A stretch of 13,371 bases of DNA, taken from the NCBI GenBank assembly GCA_004555735.1, contig SFHH01000118.1, forward strand, positions 1-13,371, in the 5' to 3' direction. Below are positions 6,671 to 12,917 of the stretch, piece after piece. Under the pieces are notes generated by a model. The model was not told the DNA's origin and searched no databases. It was given only the letters and a program-made list of their open reading frames with translations. Position numbers and translations under genes: made by a program. The DNA comes from Acidaminococcus fermentans. Its GTDB lineage: Bacteria; Bacillota_C; Negativicutes; Acidaminococcales; Acidaminococcaceae. The stretch's first letter is position 1; every line of letters begins with the position of its first letter.

Positions 6671-6704
6671 AAAAGGGGCTGTTGCGTGAGCAACAGCCCC
6701 TTTT
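6671..6704 (+). terminator. Strong intrinsic terminator after typA
   Basis: A perfect 15-bp stem runs from 6671-6685 (AAAAGGGGCTGTTGC) to 6690-6704 with the tetraloop GTGA, ending in TTTT. It begins 2 nt after the typA stop codon. Confidence 0.95.
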
Positions 6705-6731
6705 GCTTTCTCCCCCAAATTGGTGTAAAAT
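6703..6731 (+). promoter_or_regulatory. Probable sigma-70 promoter of sepF
   Basis: TTGCTT (6703-6708), a 17-bp gap and TAAAAT (6726-6731) form a moderate promoter immediately after the typA terminator. A promoter is needed here because the terminator isolates sepF from typA. Confidence 0.45.
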
Positions 6732-6763
6732 AAAAAGATACGAAGAAGGGAGGGATGTCACCC

Positions 6764-7078
6764 ATGTTTGCCAGTTTCAAATCGGGAAAAGTCCACCAGG
6801 AAGAACGGGAGAATCCTGGACTGACGCTTTTGGATACGCCCAATCTGGATTTGTGTCTCCGGACGCCGGCCAGCCTGGAAGATATCGTCTCCTACGGCAG
6901 CCTGATCATGGATGGGAAGGGGCTGCTCCTGTGCCTCAACGACCTGCCTGAACCGGACAAGATCCGGGCCCAGGATTATCTGGCTGGCATTGCCTACACC
7001 ATCGGCGCCACAGAAACCGAGATTTCTCCGGAAGTCACCATGTACCTGCCGGGAGAAGTGGATACGATTAGAGGATAG
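6764..7078 (+). CDS. sepF: Cell division protein SepF
   Basis: 104 residues. SepF binds FtsZ and the membrane and helps align the division ring in Gram-positive-type bacteria and their relatives. The conserved core covers residues of about 35-100: RTPASLEDIVSYGS, LLLCLNDLPEPDKIRAQDYLAG and IAYTIGATETEISPEVTMYLP. This matches the SepF pattern of a nucleotide-fold-like dimer with the DFL/DYLAG helix. The N-terminal part is short, and an amphipathic membrane helix (MFASFKSGK) is plausible but not certain. The start at 6764 is chosen because GGGAGG (6748-6753) is 10 nt upstream; an in-frame ATG at 6755 is only 1 nt from that site. The protein ends normally. A repeat hairpin begins at the base after its stop codon. 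dnaE, or what remains of its 5' end, follows. Confidence 0.85.
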   Translation: MFASFKSGKVHQEERENPGLTLLDTPNLDLCLRTPASLEDIVSYGSLIMDGKGLLLCLNDLPEPDKIRAQDYLAGIAYTIGATETEISPEVTMYLPGEVDTIRG

Positions 7079-7131
7079 GGCATTGCTGCCAGCAGCAATG
7101 CCAGTCGCGAGTCTCGAGTCGTGAGTCTCGG
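7079..7131 (+). repeat. Hairpin plus heptamer repeat module, copy after sepF (left arm of 40-bp inverted repeat)
   Basis: The module starts on the base after the sepF stop codon. GGCATTGCTG and CAGCAATGCC form a perfect 10-bp stem with loop CCAG (7079-7102). After one base come four tandem heptamers: GTCGCGA, GTCTCGA, GTCGTGA and GTCTCGG (7104-7131). Bases 7079-7118 are repeated exactly, inverted, at 7276-7315. No T tract follows the hairpin, so it is not an ordinary intrinsic terminator. Confidence 0.85.
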
Positions 7132-7275
7132 GCCTCTGGAAAGAACCCACCCTTCGGTCGGGGCCTTTTGAAGGTGTAGAACCAGAACCGGGCTGGATAG
7201 GGAAATTGTTATTTTGTCATTAGCGATTCAGGCTTCATATCTTCAAAAAATTTGCTTTGCAAATTTCTCATTCGG
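7132..7275. other. Non-coding interior of the inverted-repeat segment
   Basis: The sequence between the two repeat modules shows no supported gene. It does not contain the missing dnaE 5' codons in any frame I read. It holds a tandem GAACCAGAACC (7179-7189) and, near its right end, an AT-rich palindrome. An open frame in phase with dnaE runs from 7201 but has no DnaE similarity and no ribosome binding site. Confidence 0.5.
7245..7266 (-). terminator. Terminator-like hairpin oriented leftward
   Basis: AAATTTGC and GCAAATTT (7248-7255 and 7259-7266) form a perfect 8-bp stem with a 3-nt loop. On the minus strand it is followed by a T run (complement of the A run from 7245). The stem is AT-rich, so efficiency may be low. 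It lies next to the inverted repeat module at 7276-7315, just as a terminator lies next to the module after dnaE. Confidence 0.4.
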
Positions 7276-7315
7276 CTCGAGACTCGCGACTGGCATTGCT
7301 GCTGGCAGCAATGCC
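7276..7315 (-). repeat. Inverted copy of the hairpin-heptamer module (right arm of 40-bp inverted repeat)
   Basis: This is the exact reverse complement of 7079-7118 over all 40 bases. Read on the minus strand it is the same 10-bp hairpin (7315-7292), one base, then the heptamers GTCGCGA and GTCTCGA. Five bases after its end, recognisable DnaE codons begin (YAKELG from 7318). No target-site duplication flanks the 7079-7315 segment. Confidence 0.9.
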
Positions 7316-7335
7316 AGTATGCTAAGGAACTGGGG

Positions 7336-10300
7336 ATGCCGGCTTTGGCCATCACAGACCACGGAGTCATGTACGGGGTCATCGAGTTCTACCAGGAATG
7401 CCGTAAGGCAGGAATCAAACCCATCATCGGCTGCGAAGTGTACATCACCTCCGGGTCCCATCTGGATAAGAGCCTGGAGACACGGAACCGTCTCTACCAT
7501 CTGATCCTCCTGGCTGAAAATAAGACCGGCTACCAGAACCTGATGAAGCTGGTTTCCATCGGGGAAGTGGAAGGCTTCTATTATAAACCCCGGATCGATA
7601 AAGAAGTCCTCCGCCAGTATAGTGAAGGGCTGATCTGCCTTTCCGCCTGCATCGCCGGGGAAGTGCCCCGCCACCTGATCCGGGGCGAACTGGAAACCGC
7701 CGAGAAGACCATGCTGGAATACCTGGATATCTTCGACCGGGACCACTACTACCTGGAGATCCAGAACCACGGACTGCCGGAAGAAACCACCGTCCGCCGG
7801 GAACTCCATCGGCTGGCCCAGAAACACAATATCAAACTGGTGGCCACCAACGACCTCCACTATATCCATAAGGACGACGCTTCCGGCCAGGACATCCTCC
7901 TGTGCATCCAGACCAATGCCCGGTATCTGGATCCCCAGCGGATGCGGTTCAACAACGATTCCTACTATCTGAAGAGCCGGGCCGAGATGGAAGAGATCTT
8001 CCCAGAAGACCAGGAAGCCCTGGACAACACCCTGGAAATCGCCCAGCGATGCGATTTGGAGCTGGAATTCGGGCACCTGCTGCTGCCGGAATTCCCCCTG
8101 CCCCTGGGAGAGACTATGGATGGCTATCTGCGGAAACTTTGCGAGGAAGGGTTCCCGGCCCGGTATCCGGACGACGACGGCACGGCCCGGAAACGGATGG
8201 AATACGAACTGGGGATCATCAAACAGATGGGGTATTCCGGGTATTTCCTCATCGTTTGGGATTTCATCAACTACAGCCGCACCCATGATATCCCGGTGGG
8301 ACCGGGGAGAGGCAGTGCCGCAGGAAGTATCGTGGCCTACCTGACGGGGATCACCAACATCGATCCCTTGAAATACAACCTGATCTTCGAACGGTTCCTG
8401 AACCCGGAACGGGTGAGCATGCCCGATATCGATACGGATATCTGCTACGTGAAGCGCCACCTGGTGGTGGACTACCTGGCCCGGAAATACGGGGAAAGCC
8501 ATGTGGCCCAGATCATCACCTTCGGGACCCTGGCGGCCAAGGCAGCCATCAAGGATGTGGGCCGGGCCATGGAGATCCCGCTGAACGTGGTGAACCAGGT
8601 GAACAAGCTGATCCCCAACACCCCGGGTACGACTTTGAAAGGGGCTTTGGAAGGCAGCCGGGAACTTCGGGAACTCCGGGACCAGGATCCCAACATCGCC
8701 CAGCTCCTGGATTTCGCCCAGAAAGTGGAGGGGATGCCCCGGCACACGTCTACCCATGCGGCCGGCGTGGTGATCACTCCGGGGGAACTGACCAACTACG
8801 TCCCCCTCCAGATCACCTCCAGCAGCGATGATGAACATGAATATATCTGCACCCAGTACGACAAGGACCGGTCGGAAAGCCTGGGCCTTCTGAAGATGGA
8901 TCTCTTGGGTCTCCGGACCCTCACCGTCATCGACGACGCTTTGAAGATGATCCAAAAGAACCGGGGCACAGAAGTGGATATCCGCCATATCGACCTCCAC
9001 GATCCCAAGACCTGCAAGATGCTCTGCCAGGGAGATACGGCGGCGGTGTTCCAGATGGAAAGCGACGGCATGACCCGGCTCATGAAGCAGCTGGCCCCGG
9101 AAGGCTTTGAAGACCTGATCCCTCTGGTAGCCCTGTACCGGCCCGGGCCCTTGGGCAGCGGCATGGCGGAAGACTTCATCGCCGGCCGTCATGGCAAACG
9201 GACCGCTCAAGTGCTCCACCCCCTGATGGAACCCATCGTGGCCGATACCTACGGAGTGATCCTCTACCAGGAACAGGTGATGCAGATCGTGTCCGCCCTG
9301 GGAGGCTTTACCCTGGGGGAAGCCGATATCCTGCGCCGGGCCATGGGAAAGAAGAAGGCTAAGCTGCTGGATTCCATGAAGGAGAAATTCCTGGACGGAG
9401 CCCAGAAGCTCCACAGCATCAGCCGGGAACTGGGCGAAAAGATCTTTGCCCTTCTGCAGCATTTTGCCGGCTACGGCTTCAACAAATCCCATTCCGCGGC
9501 CTATGCCCTGGTGGCCTATGAGACCGCCTGGCTGAAGGCCAACTATCCGGTGGAATACATGGCCGCCTTCCTGAACAGCATCATCACCGTAGCGGACAAG
9601 GTGAGCTGGTATATCGGAGTGTGCCGGGATATGGGCATCAAAGTGCTGCCTCCGGATATAAACACCAGCGAGGCGGGTTTTTCCGTGGATGGGCATACCA
9701 TCCGCTTCGGCATGGGGGCCATCAAGAGCGTGGGGGATGCAGCAGTTTCCGTGATCCTGGAAGAACGGGAGAAACGGGGCCCCTTCAAGGATTTCTTCGA
9801 TTTCACCCGTCGGGTGGATCTTTCCAAAGTGAATAAGCGGGTGGTGGAAGCCCTGATCAAGAGCGGCGCTCTGAATGCCTTCGGCCTGCGGCGGAGCCAG
9901 ATGCTGGCCATCATGGACCCGGCCCTGGAAGCAGCGGCCAGCGAACAGCGGGACCGGATTACCGGGCAGCTGGGATTGTTCGGGGAAGAGGAAATCGCCA
10001 GTGCCAGTACCATTCCCATCCCCGATCTGCCGGAAATCCCCAAAGAAGAGATCCTCCGGCTGGAGCGGGAACTGATCGGCTTCTACGTCACCGGCCATCC
10101 CCTGGATGCCTACCGCAATGCGCTCTATCGGCTCACGCCCCTGGCCAAGTGCAGCGAGGAGAATTTCCGGGATGGGGAGCGGGTCACCGTAGGAGGCATC
10201 ATTTCCGAACTGCGGGTCCGGTCCACCAAGAATGGCGATCGGATGGCATCCTTTAGTTTGGAAGACCTCAGCGGCAGCCTGGATGTGATTGCTTTTCCCC

Positions 10301-10653
10301 GGGCTTATGCCCACTGCCGGCTCCAGATCGAAAAAGACCGGATCGTCATGGTCCAAGGGATCTTGAAATTGGACGAAGAACAGGCACGGATCTTTGCCAA
10401 CAATGTGGAACCTCTTCAGGAGGCGGCCAAAGAAGTCCATCTCCACATCGGACCGGGAAAGAATACCCAAACTGTCCAGCAGCAGCTGGGAGGGATCTTT
10501 GCCGCCTTCCATGGCAAGAACCCGGTGTATCTCCACATCGCCGACACCCGGAAAGTCATCCGGACCAATCCCCGCTTCTGGGTGGACCTGGAAGCCCCCG
10601 GCTTCAACGACGCCATAGAGCGGGTGCTGGGGAAAGGAAGCGTGGAATTGTAA
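7336..10653 (+). CDS. dnaE: DNA polymerase III alpha subunit DnaE, N-terminus missing or replaced
   Basis: Replicative C-family DNA polymerase. DnaE similarity begins at 7318 (YAKELGMPALAITDHG), whereas complete homologues have about 30 more residues with an HLHVH-type motif. The first PHP metal-binding motif is thus absent, while later PHP motifs (ITDHG, IGCE, IQNHG, TNDLHY) remain. The palm has D366 and D368 (PDIDTDI) and D522 (KMDLLGLRTLT), spaced like E. coli D401, D403 and D555 but 33-35 residues earlier. A helix-hairpin-helix near 830 (KRVVEALIKSGALNAFG) and an OB fold at about 950-1035 follow. I list the ATG at 7336, which has AAGGA 7 nt upstream (1105 residues). A TTG at 7252 in the same frame lies in a hairpin without a ribosome site and would add unrelated residues. 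The rest of the frame is intact to 10653. Confidence 0.9.
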   Translation: MPALAITDHGVMYGVIEFYQECRKAGIKPIIGCEVYITSGSHLDKSLETRNRLYHLILLAENKTGYQNLMKLVSIGEVEGFYYKPRIDKEVLRQYSEGLICLSACIAGEVPRHLIRGELETAEKTMLEYLDIFDRDHYYLEIQNHGLPEETTVRRELHRLAQKHNIKLVATNDLHYIHKDDASGQDILLCIQTNARYLDPQRMRFNNDSYYLKSRAEMEEIFPEDQEALDNTLEIAQRCDLELEFGHLLLPEFPLPLGETMDGYLRKLCEEGFPARYPDDDGTARKRMEYELGIIKQMGYSGYFLIVWDFINYSRTHDIPVGPGRGSAAGSIVAYLTGITNIDPLKYNLIFERFLNPERVSMPDIDTDICYVKRHLVVDYLARKYGESHVAQIITFGTLAAKAAIKDVGRAMEIPLNVVNQVNKLIPNTPGTTLKGALEGSRELRELRDQDPNIAQLLDFAQKVEGMPRHTSTHAAGVVITPGELTNYVPLQITSSSDDEHEYICTQYDKDRSESLGLLKMDLLGLRTLTVIDDALKMIQKNRGTEVDIRHIDLHDPKTCKMLCQGDTAAVFQMESDGMTRLMKQLAPEGFEDLIPLVALYRPGPLGSGMAEDFIAGRHGKRTAQVLHPLMEPIVADTYGVILYQEQVMQIVSALGGFTLGEADILRRAMGKKKAKLLDSMKEKFLDGAQKLHSISRELGEKIFALLQHFAGYGFNKSHSAAYALVAYETAWLKANYPVEYMAAFLNSIITVADKVSWYIGVCRDMGIKVLPPDINTSEAGFSVDGHTIRFGMGAIKSVGDAAVSVILEEREKRGPFKDFFDFTRRVDLSKVNKRVVEALIKSGALNAFGLRRSQMLAIMDPALEAAASEQRDRITGQLGLFGEEEIASASTIPIPDLPEIPKEEILRLERELIGFYVTGHPLDAYRNALYRLTPLAKCSEENFRDGERVTVGGIISELRVRSTKNGDRMASFSLEDLSGSLDVIAFPRAYAHCRLQIEKDRIVMVQGILKLDEEQARIFANNVEPLQEAAKEVHLHIGPGKNTQTVQQQLGGIFAAFHGKNPVYLHIADTRKVIRTNPRFWVDLEAPGFNDAIERVLGKGSVEL

Positions 10654-10714
10654 GGCTTGTTGCACGTTCTGTGCAGCAAACCTTTGGTCGCGAGTCGTGA
10701 GTCGCGACCCGCGA
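10652..10714 (+). repeat. Hairpin plus heptamer repeat module, copy after dnaE
   Basis: The module begins inside the dnaE stop codon. A hairpin of 14 pairs with one mismatch and one G-U (10652-10665 with 10671-10684, loop GTTCT) carries the core TTGTTGC/GCAGCAA, like the sepF copy. After two bases come four heptamers: GTCGCGA, GTCGTGA, GTCGCGA and CCCGCGA (10687-10714). Thirteen bases, CGAGTCGTGAGTC at 10691-10703, are also present at 7115-7127. An intrinsic terminator follows at once. Confidence 0.8.
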
Positions 10715-10715
10715 C

Positions 10716-10749
10716 GGGGGTTGTGAATTTTTTCACACCCCCTTTTTTT
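10716..10749 (+). terminator. Intrinsic terminator after dnaE
   Basis: GGGGG, a bulged T and TGTGAA pair with TTCACA and CCCCC around a TTTT loop, followed by seven T. This is a clear rho-independent terminator 62 nt beyond the dnaE stop. Its stem contains a Rex-like palindrome, listed separately. Confidence 0.9.
10721..10738. promoter_or_regulatory. Rex-operator-like palindrome inside the terminator
   Basis: The 18 bases read TTGTGAA, four T, TTCACAC, matching 13 of the 14 fixed positions of the consensus TTGTGAANNNNTTCACAA of the redox repressor Rex. Rex senses NADH/NAD and often controls fermentative and electron-transfer genes. However, the site lies about 207 bp before the -10/-35 region of etfBA and is fully explained as terminator stem, so function is uncertain. 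Confidence 0.3.
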
Positions 10750-10944
10750 ATAAGTGATCCCTTATATCTCCCCGAAATCCTCTGTTATTTGTCGTGCAAT
10801 TCTGTTGAAATTTCCGTTACAGAAGTTGTTGAGAATTATCCGTTAATTTAGAAAGAACGAGTATACAAAAGAAAAATGCAGGCTAGGGGGAATGAACTGA
10901 AACGGGCGAGCTGCTGTGCCGGCCTGGCAAGTTGACCCAATCTC
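10750..10944. other. Intergenic region before the etfBA promoter
   Basis: No gene is supported here. The left half is AT-rich and holds a 6-bp inverted repeat, TTCTGT and ACAGAA (10800-10805 and 10819-10824). A GC-rich block lies at about 10905-10930. A 19-codon frame (10876-10935) lacks a ribosome binding site. No riboswitch fold is recognised. Confidence 0.4.
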
Positions 10945-10973
10945 TTGCATACCGGGAACACACGTGTTACAAT
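10945..10973 (+). promoter_or_regulatory. Promoter of etfBA
   Basis: TTGCAT (10945-10950), a 17-bp spacer and TACAAT (10968-10973) preceded by TGT give an extended -10 promoter with a weak -35. An 8-bp palindrome, ACACGTGT (10960-10967), fills the end of the spacer and could be an operator. Transcription would start near 10980, 42 nt before etfB. Confidence 0.6.
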
Positions 10974-11021
10974 TGGGCTGTGTGGTTTTGAACTATATGA
11001 TTTTTAGGAGGTCGCTTTGTA

Positions 11022-11813
11022 ATGAACATCGTTGTATGTGTTAAACAGGTACCGGATACCGCTGAAATGAAGATCGATCCGGTTACCAACAACCTCGTCA
11101 GAGATGGTGTAACCAATATTATGAACCCGTATGACCAGTATGCTCTGGAAACGGCTCTGCAGCTGAAAGACGAACTGGGTGCTCATGTTACCGTCATCAC
11201 CATGGGACCGCCTCATGCTGAATCCGTCCTGAGAGACTGCCTGGCAGTGGGTGCTGATGAAGCCAAACTGGTCAGCGACAGAGCCTTCGGCGGCGCTGAT
11301 ACCCTGGCTACTTCTGCAGCTATGGCCAACACCATCAAACATTTCGGCATTCCTGATCTGATTCTGTGCGGCCGTCAGGCTATCGATGGCGATACCGCCC
11401 AAGTAGGTCCTGAAATCGCAGAACATCTGGGCCTGCCCCAAGTCACTGCGGCTCTGAAAGTCCAGGTCAAAGACGACGAAGTCGTTGTGGACAGAGATAA
11501 TGAACAAATGTCCATGACCTTCACCATGAAGATGCCCTGCGTAGTCACCGTAATGCGCAGCAAGGATCTGCGTTTTGCCAGCATCAGAGGTAAGATGAAA
11601 GCCAGAAAGGCTGAAATCCCTGTCTACACGGCAGCTGCCCTGGAAATCCCTCTGGATATCATCGGCAAAGCAGGTTCTCCGACTCAGGTCATGAAGAGCT
11701 TCACTCCGAAAGTGACTCAGGTACACGGCGAAATCTTCAATGACGAAGATCCTGCTGTGGCAGTCGATAAGTTAGTGAACAAGCTGATCGAAGACAAGAT
11801 TATTACGAAGTGA
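11022..11813 (+). CDS. etfB: Electron transfer flavoprotein beta subunit EtfB
   Basis: 263 residues. With EtfA it forms the soluble FAD-containing Etf. In amino-acid-fermenting Negativicutes this heterodimer takes electrons from NADH and bifurcates them to ferredoxin or flavodoxin and, through butyryl-CoA dehydrogenase, to crotonyl-CoA. The protein begins MNIVVCVKQVPDT and has NPYDQYALE near 35 and DGDTAQVGPEIAEHLGLPQ (122-140), the nucleotide-binding signature of the family. MPCVVTVMRSKDLRFASIRGKMKA forms the later conserved block. The whole sequence resembles the Acidaminococcus fermentans EtfB as I remember it. AGGAGG at 11006-11011, 10 nt upstream, supports the start. etfA follows 12 nt after the stop codon, so the two are co-transcribed. 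That it bifurcates is an inference from lineage and similarity; no acyl-CoA dehydrogenase gene is in the window. Confidence 0.96.
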   Translation: MNIVVCVKQVPDTAEMKIDPVTNNLVRDGVTNIMNPYDQYALETALQLKDELGAHVTVITMGPPHAESVLRDCLAVGADEAKLVSDRAFGGADTLATSAAMANTIKHFGIPDLILCGRQAIDGDTAQVGPEIAEHLGLPQVTAALKVQVKDDEVVVDRDNEQMSMTFTMKMPCVVTVMRSKDLRFASIRGKMKARKAEIPVYTAAALEIPLDIIGKAGSPTQVMKSFTPKVTQVHGEIFNDEDPAVAVDKLVNKLIEDKIITK

Positions 11814-11825
11814 GGTTGGGTATAA

Positions 11826-12848
11826 ATGGCTAACACGAAAGGTTTAAAGACCGGTAACGAAAAAGATTTATGGGTCTATGTTGAACATTACAAAGGCGAA
11901 CCTGTCCATGTAGTATATGAACTGTTAGGCGAATGCCGGAAACTGGCTGACAAATGCAACCAGAAACTGGCCGCTGTCCTGATCACTGACGATGCCAAAG
12001 ACGTTCCGTCCAAACTGATTGCCCGGGGCGCTGATCTGGTTTATGTCTGCCAGGATCCTGCTTTTAAATATTATTCCACCGATGAATACACCAACGCTTT
12101 CTGCGAAATGATCGCTGAATACCAGCCTTCTTCCGTATTCATCGGCGCTACCAACGACGGCCGTGACCTGGGGCCCCGTATCGCTGCCCGGGTGAACACC
12201 GGTCTGTGCGCAGACTGCACCATCCTGGATGCAGAAGAAGACGGCCTGATCGAATGGACCCGTCCTGCTGCCGGCGGTAACATCATGGCTACCATCCTGT
12301 GCAAAGAACATCGTCCTCAGATGGGTACTGTCCGTCCTAAGACCTTCAAGGCTATGGAACCGGATGCTTCCCGTACCGGTGAAGTGATCAACTACACCCT
12401 GAAGAACCATGTGGATGACCGTGTCACCTGCATCCGTAGAGAAGAGGTGGTCAGCGAAGGCGAAATGGCCATCGACGATGCTCCGTTCGTCTGCTCCGGC
12501 GGCCGTGGCATGAAAGCCAAAGATAACTTCTCCCTGCTGTATGACCTGGCCCATGTACTGGGCGGCGCTGTGGGCGGCAGCCGTGCTGCAGTGGATGAAG
12601 GGTTCATCGAACATCCTCGGCAAGTCGGCCAGTCCGGTAAAACCGTTACCCCGAAGATTTACTTCGCCTGCGGGATTTCCGGTTCTGTGCAGCATAAAGC
12701 CGGCATGAGCAAATCCGATACCATCGTCTGCATCAACAAGGATCCGGATGCTCCTATGTTCCAGATCTCCAAATATGGTATCGTGGGCGATGCCCTGAAG
12801 ATCCTGCCTCTGCTGACCGCAAAGATCAAGGCCTTCAAGGAATCCTAA
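11826..12848 (+). CDS. etfA: Electron transfer flavoprotein alpha subunit EtfA
   Basis: 340 residues. It is the partner of EtfB and carries the C-terminal FAD domain. The N-terminal domain (to about 210) has WVYVEHYKGE, GATNDGRDLGPRIAARVNTGLCADCT and TRPAAGGNIMATILC. The FAD domain shows CSGGRGMK (223-230), LGGAVGGSRAAVDEGFIEH, QVGQSGKTV (266-274), CGISGSVQH (282-290) and INKDPDAP, all typical contacts of the flavin in EtfA. The beginning, about 13 residues before WVYVE, is somewhat longer than I expect for the family. The ribosome site overlaps the etfB stop (TGAGG). A terminator follows 17 nt after the stop, making etfBA a two-gene unit. Its acyl-CoA dehydrogenase partner must be encoded elsewhere. 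Confidence 0.96.
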   Translation: MANTKGLKTGNEKDLWVYVEHYKGEPVHVVYELLGECRKLADKCNQKLAAVLITDDAKDVPSKLIARGADLVYVCQDPAFKYYSTDEYTNAFCEMIAEYQPSSVFIGATNDGRDLGPRIAARVNTGLCADCTILDAEEDGLIEWTRPAAGGNIMATILCKEHRPQMGTVRPKTFKAMEPDASRTGEVINYTLKNHVDDRVTCIRREEVVSEGEMAIDDAPFVCSGGRGMKAKDNFSLLYDLAHVLGGAVGGSRAAVDEGFIEHPRQVGQSGKTVTPKIYFACGISGSVQHKAGMSKSDTIVCINKDPDAPMFQISKYGIVGDALKILPLLTAKIKAFKES

Positions 12849-12865
12849 TTTCATAAACGGAACTG

Positions 12866-12900
12866 AAAAGTCCGGGCTTTTATAAGTCCGGACTTTTTTT
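12866..12900 (+). terminator. Intrinsic terminator after etfA
   Basis: AAAAGTCCGG (12866-12875) pairs perfectly with CCGGACTTTT (12888-12897) around a 12-nt loop, and the T run continues to 12900. The pyk ribosome binding site begins 3 nt later. Confidence 0.92.
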
Positions 12901-12917
12901 CAGAGGGGGAAACTTTT

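Noticed and set aside
4722..6761. Minus-strand frame of about 680 codons opposite typA
   Set aside because: Antisense shadow of typA; it crosses the typA promoter and terminator and has no domain pattern.
7079..7102. Ordinary intrinsic terminator after sepF
   Set aside because: The hairpin is perfect but has no T tract; GC-rich heptamers follow it instead.
7079..7315. Insertion sequence with a transposase
   Set aside because: The segment is only 237 bp and contains no coding sequence; no target duplication was found.
7243..10665. A very long minus-strand open frame (about 1140 codons) opposite dnaE
   Set aside because: It is a shadow of the GC-rich dnaE codons. It has no recognisable domains or ribosome binding site, and dnaE itself is certain.
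10800..10824. Inverted repeat TTCTGT/ACAGAA as an etf operator
   Set aside because: The arms are only 6 bp, 13 bp apart, in AT-rich DNA and more than 100 bp from the promoter; chance is likely.
10876..10935. A 19-codon frame upstream of etfB
   Set aside because: No ribosome binding site, no similarity, and it lies upstream of the proposed etfBA promoter.
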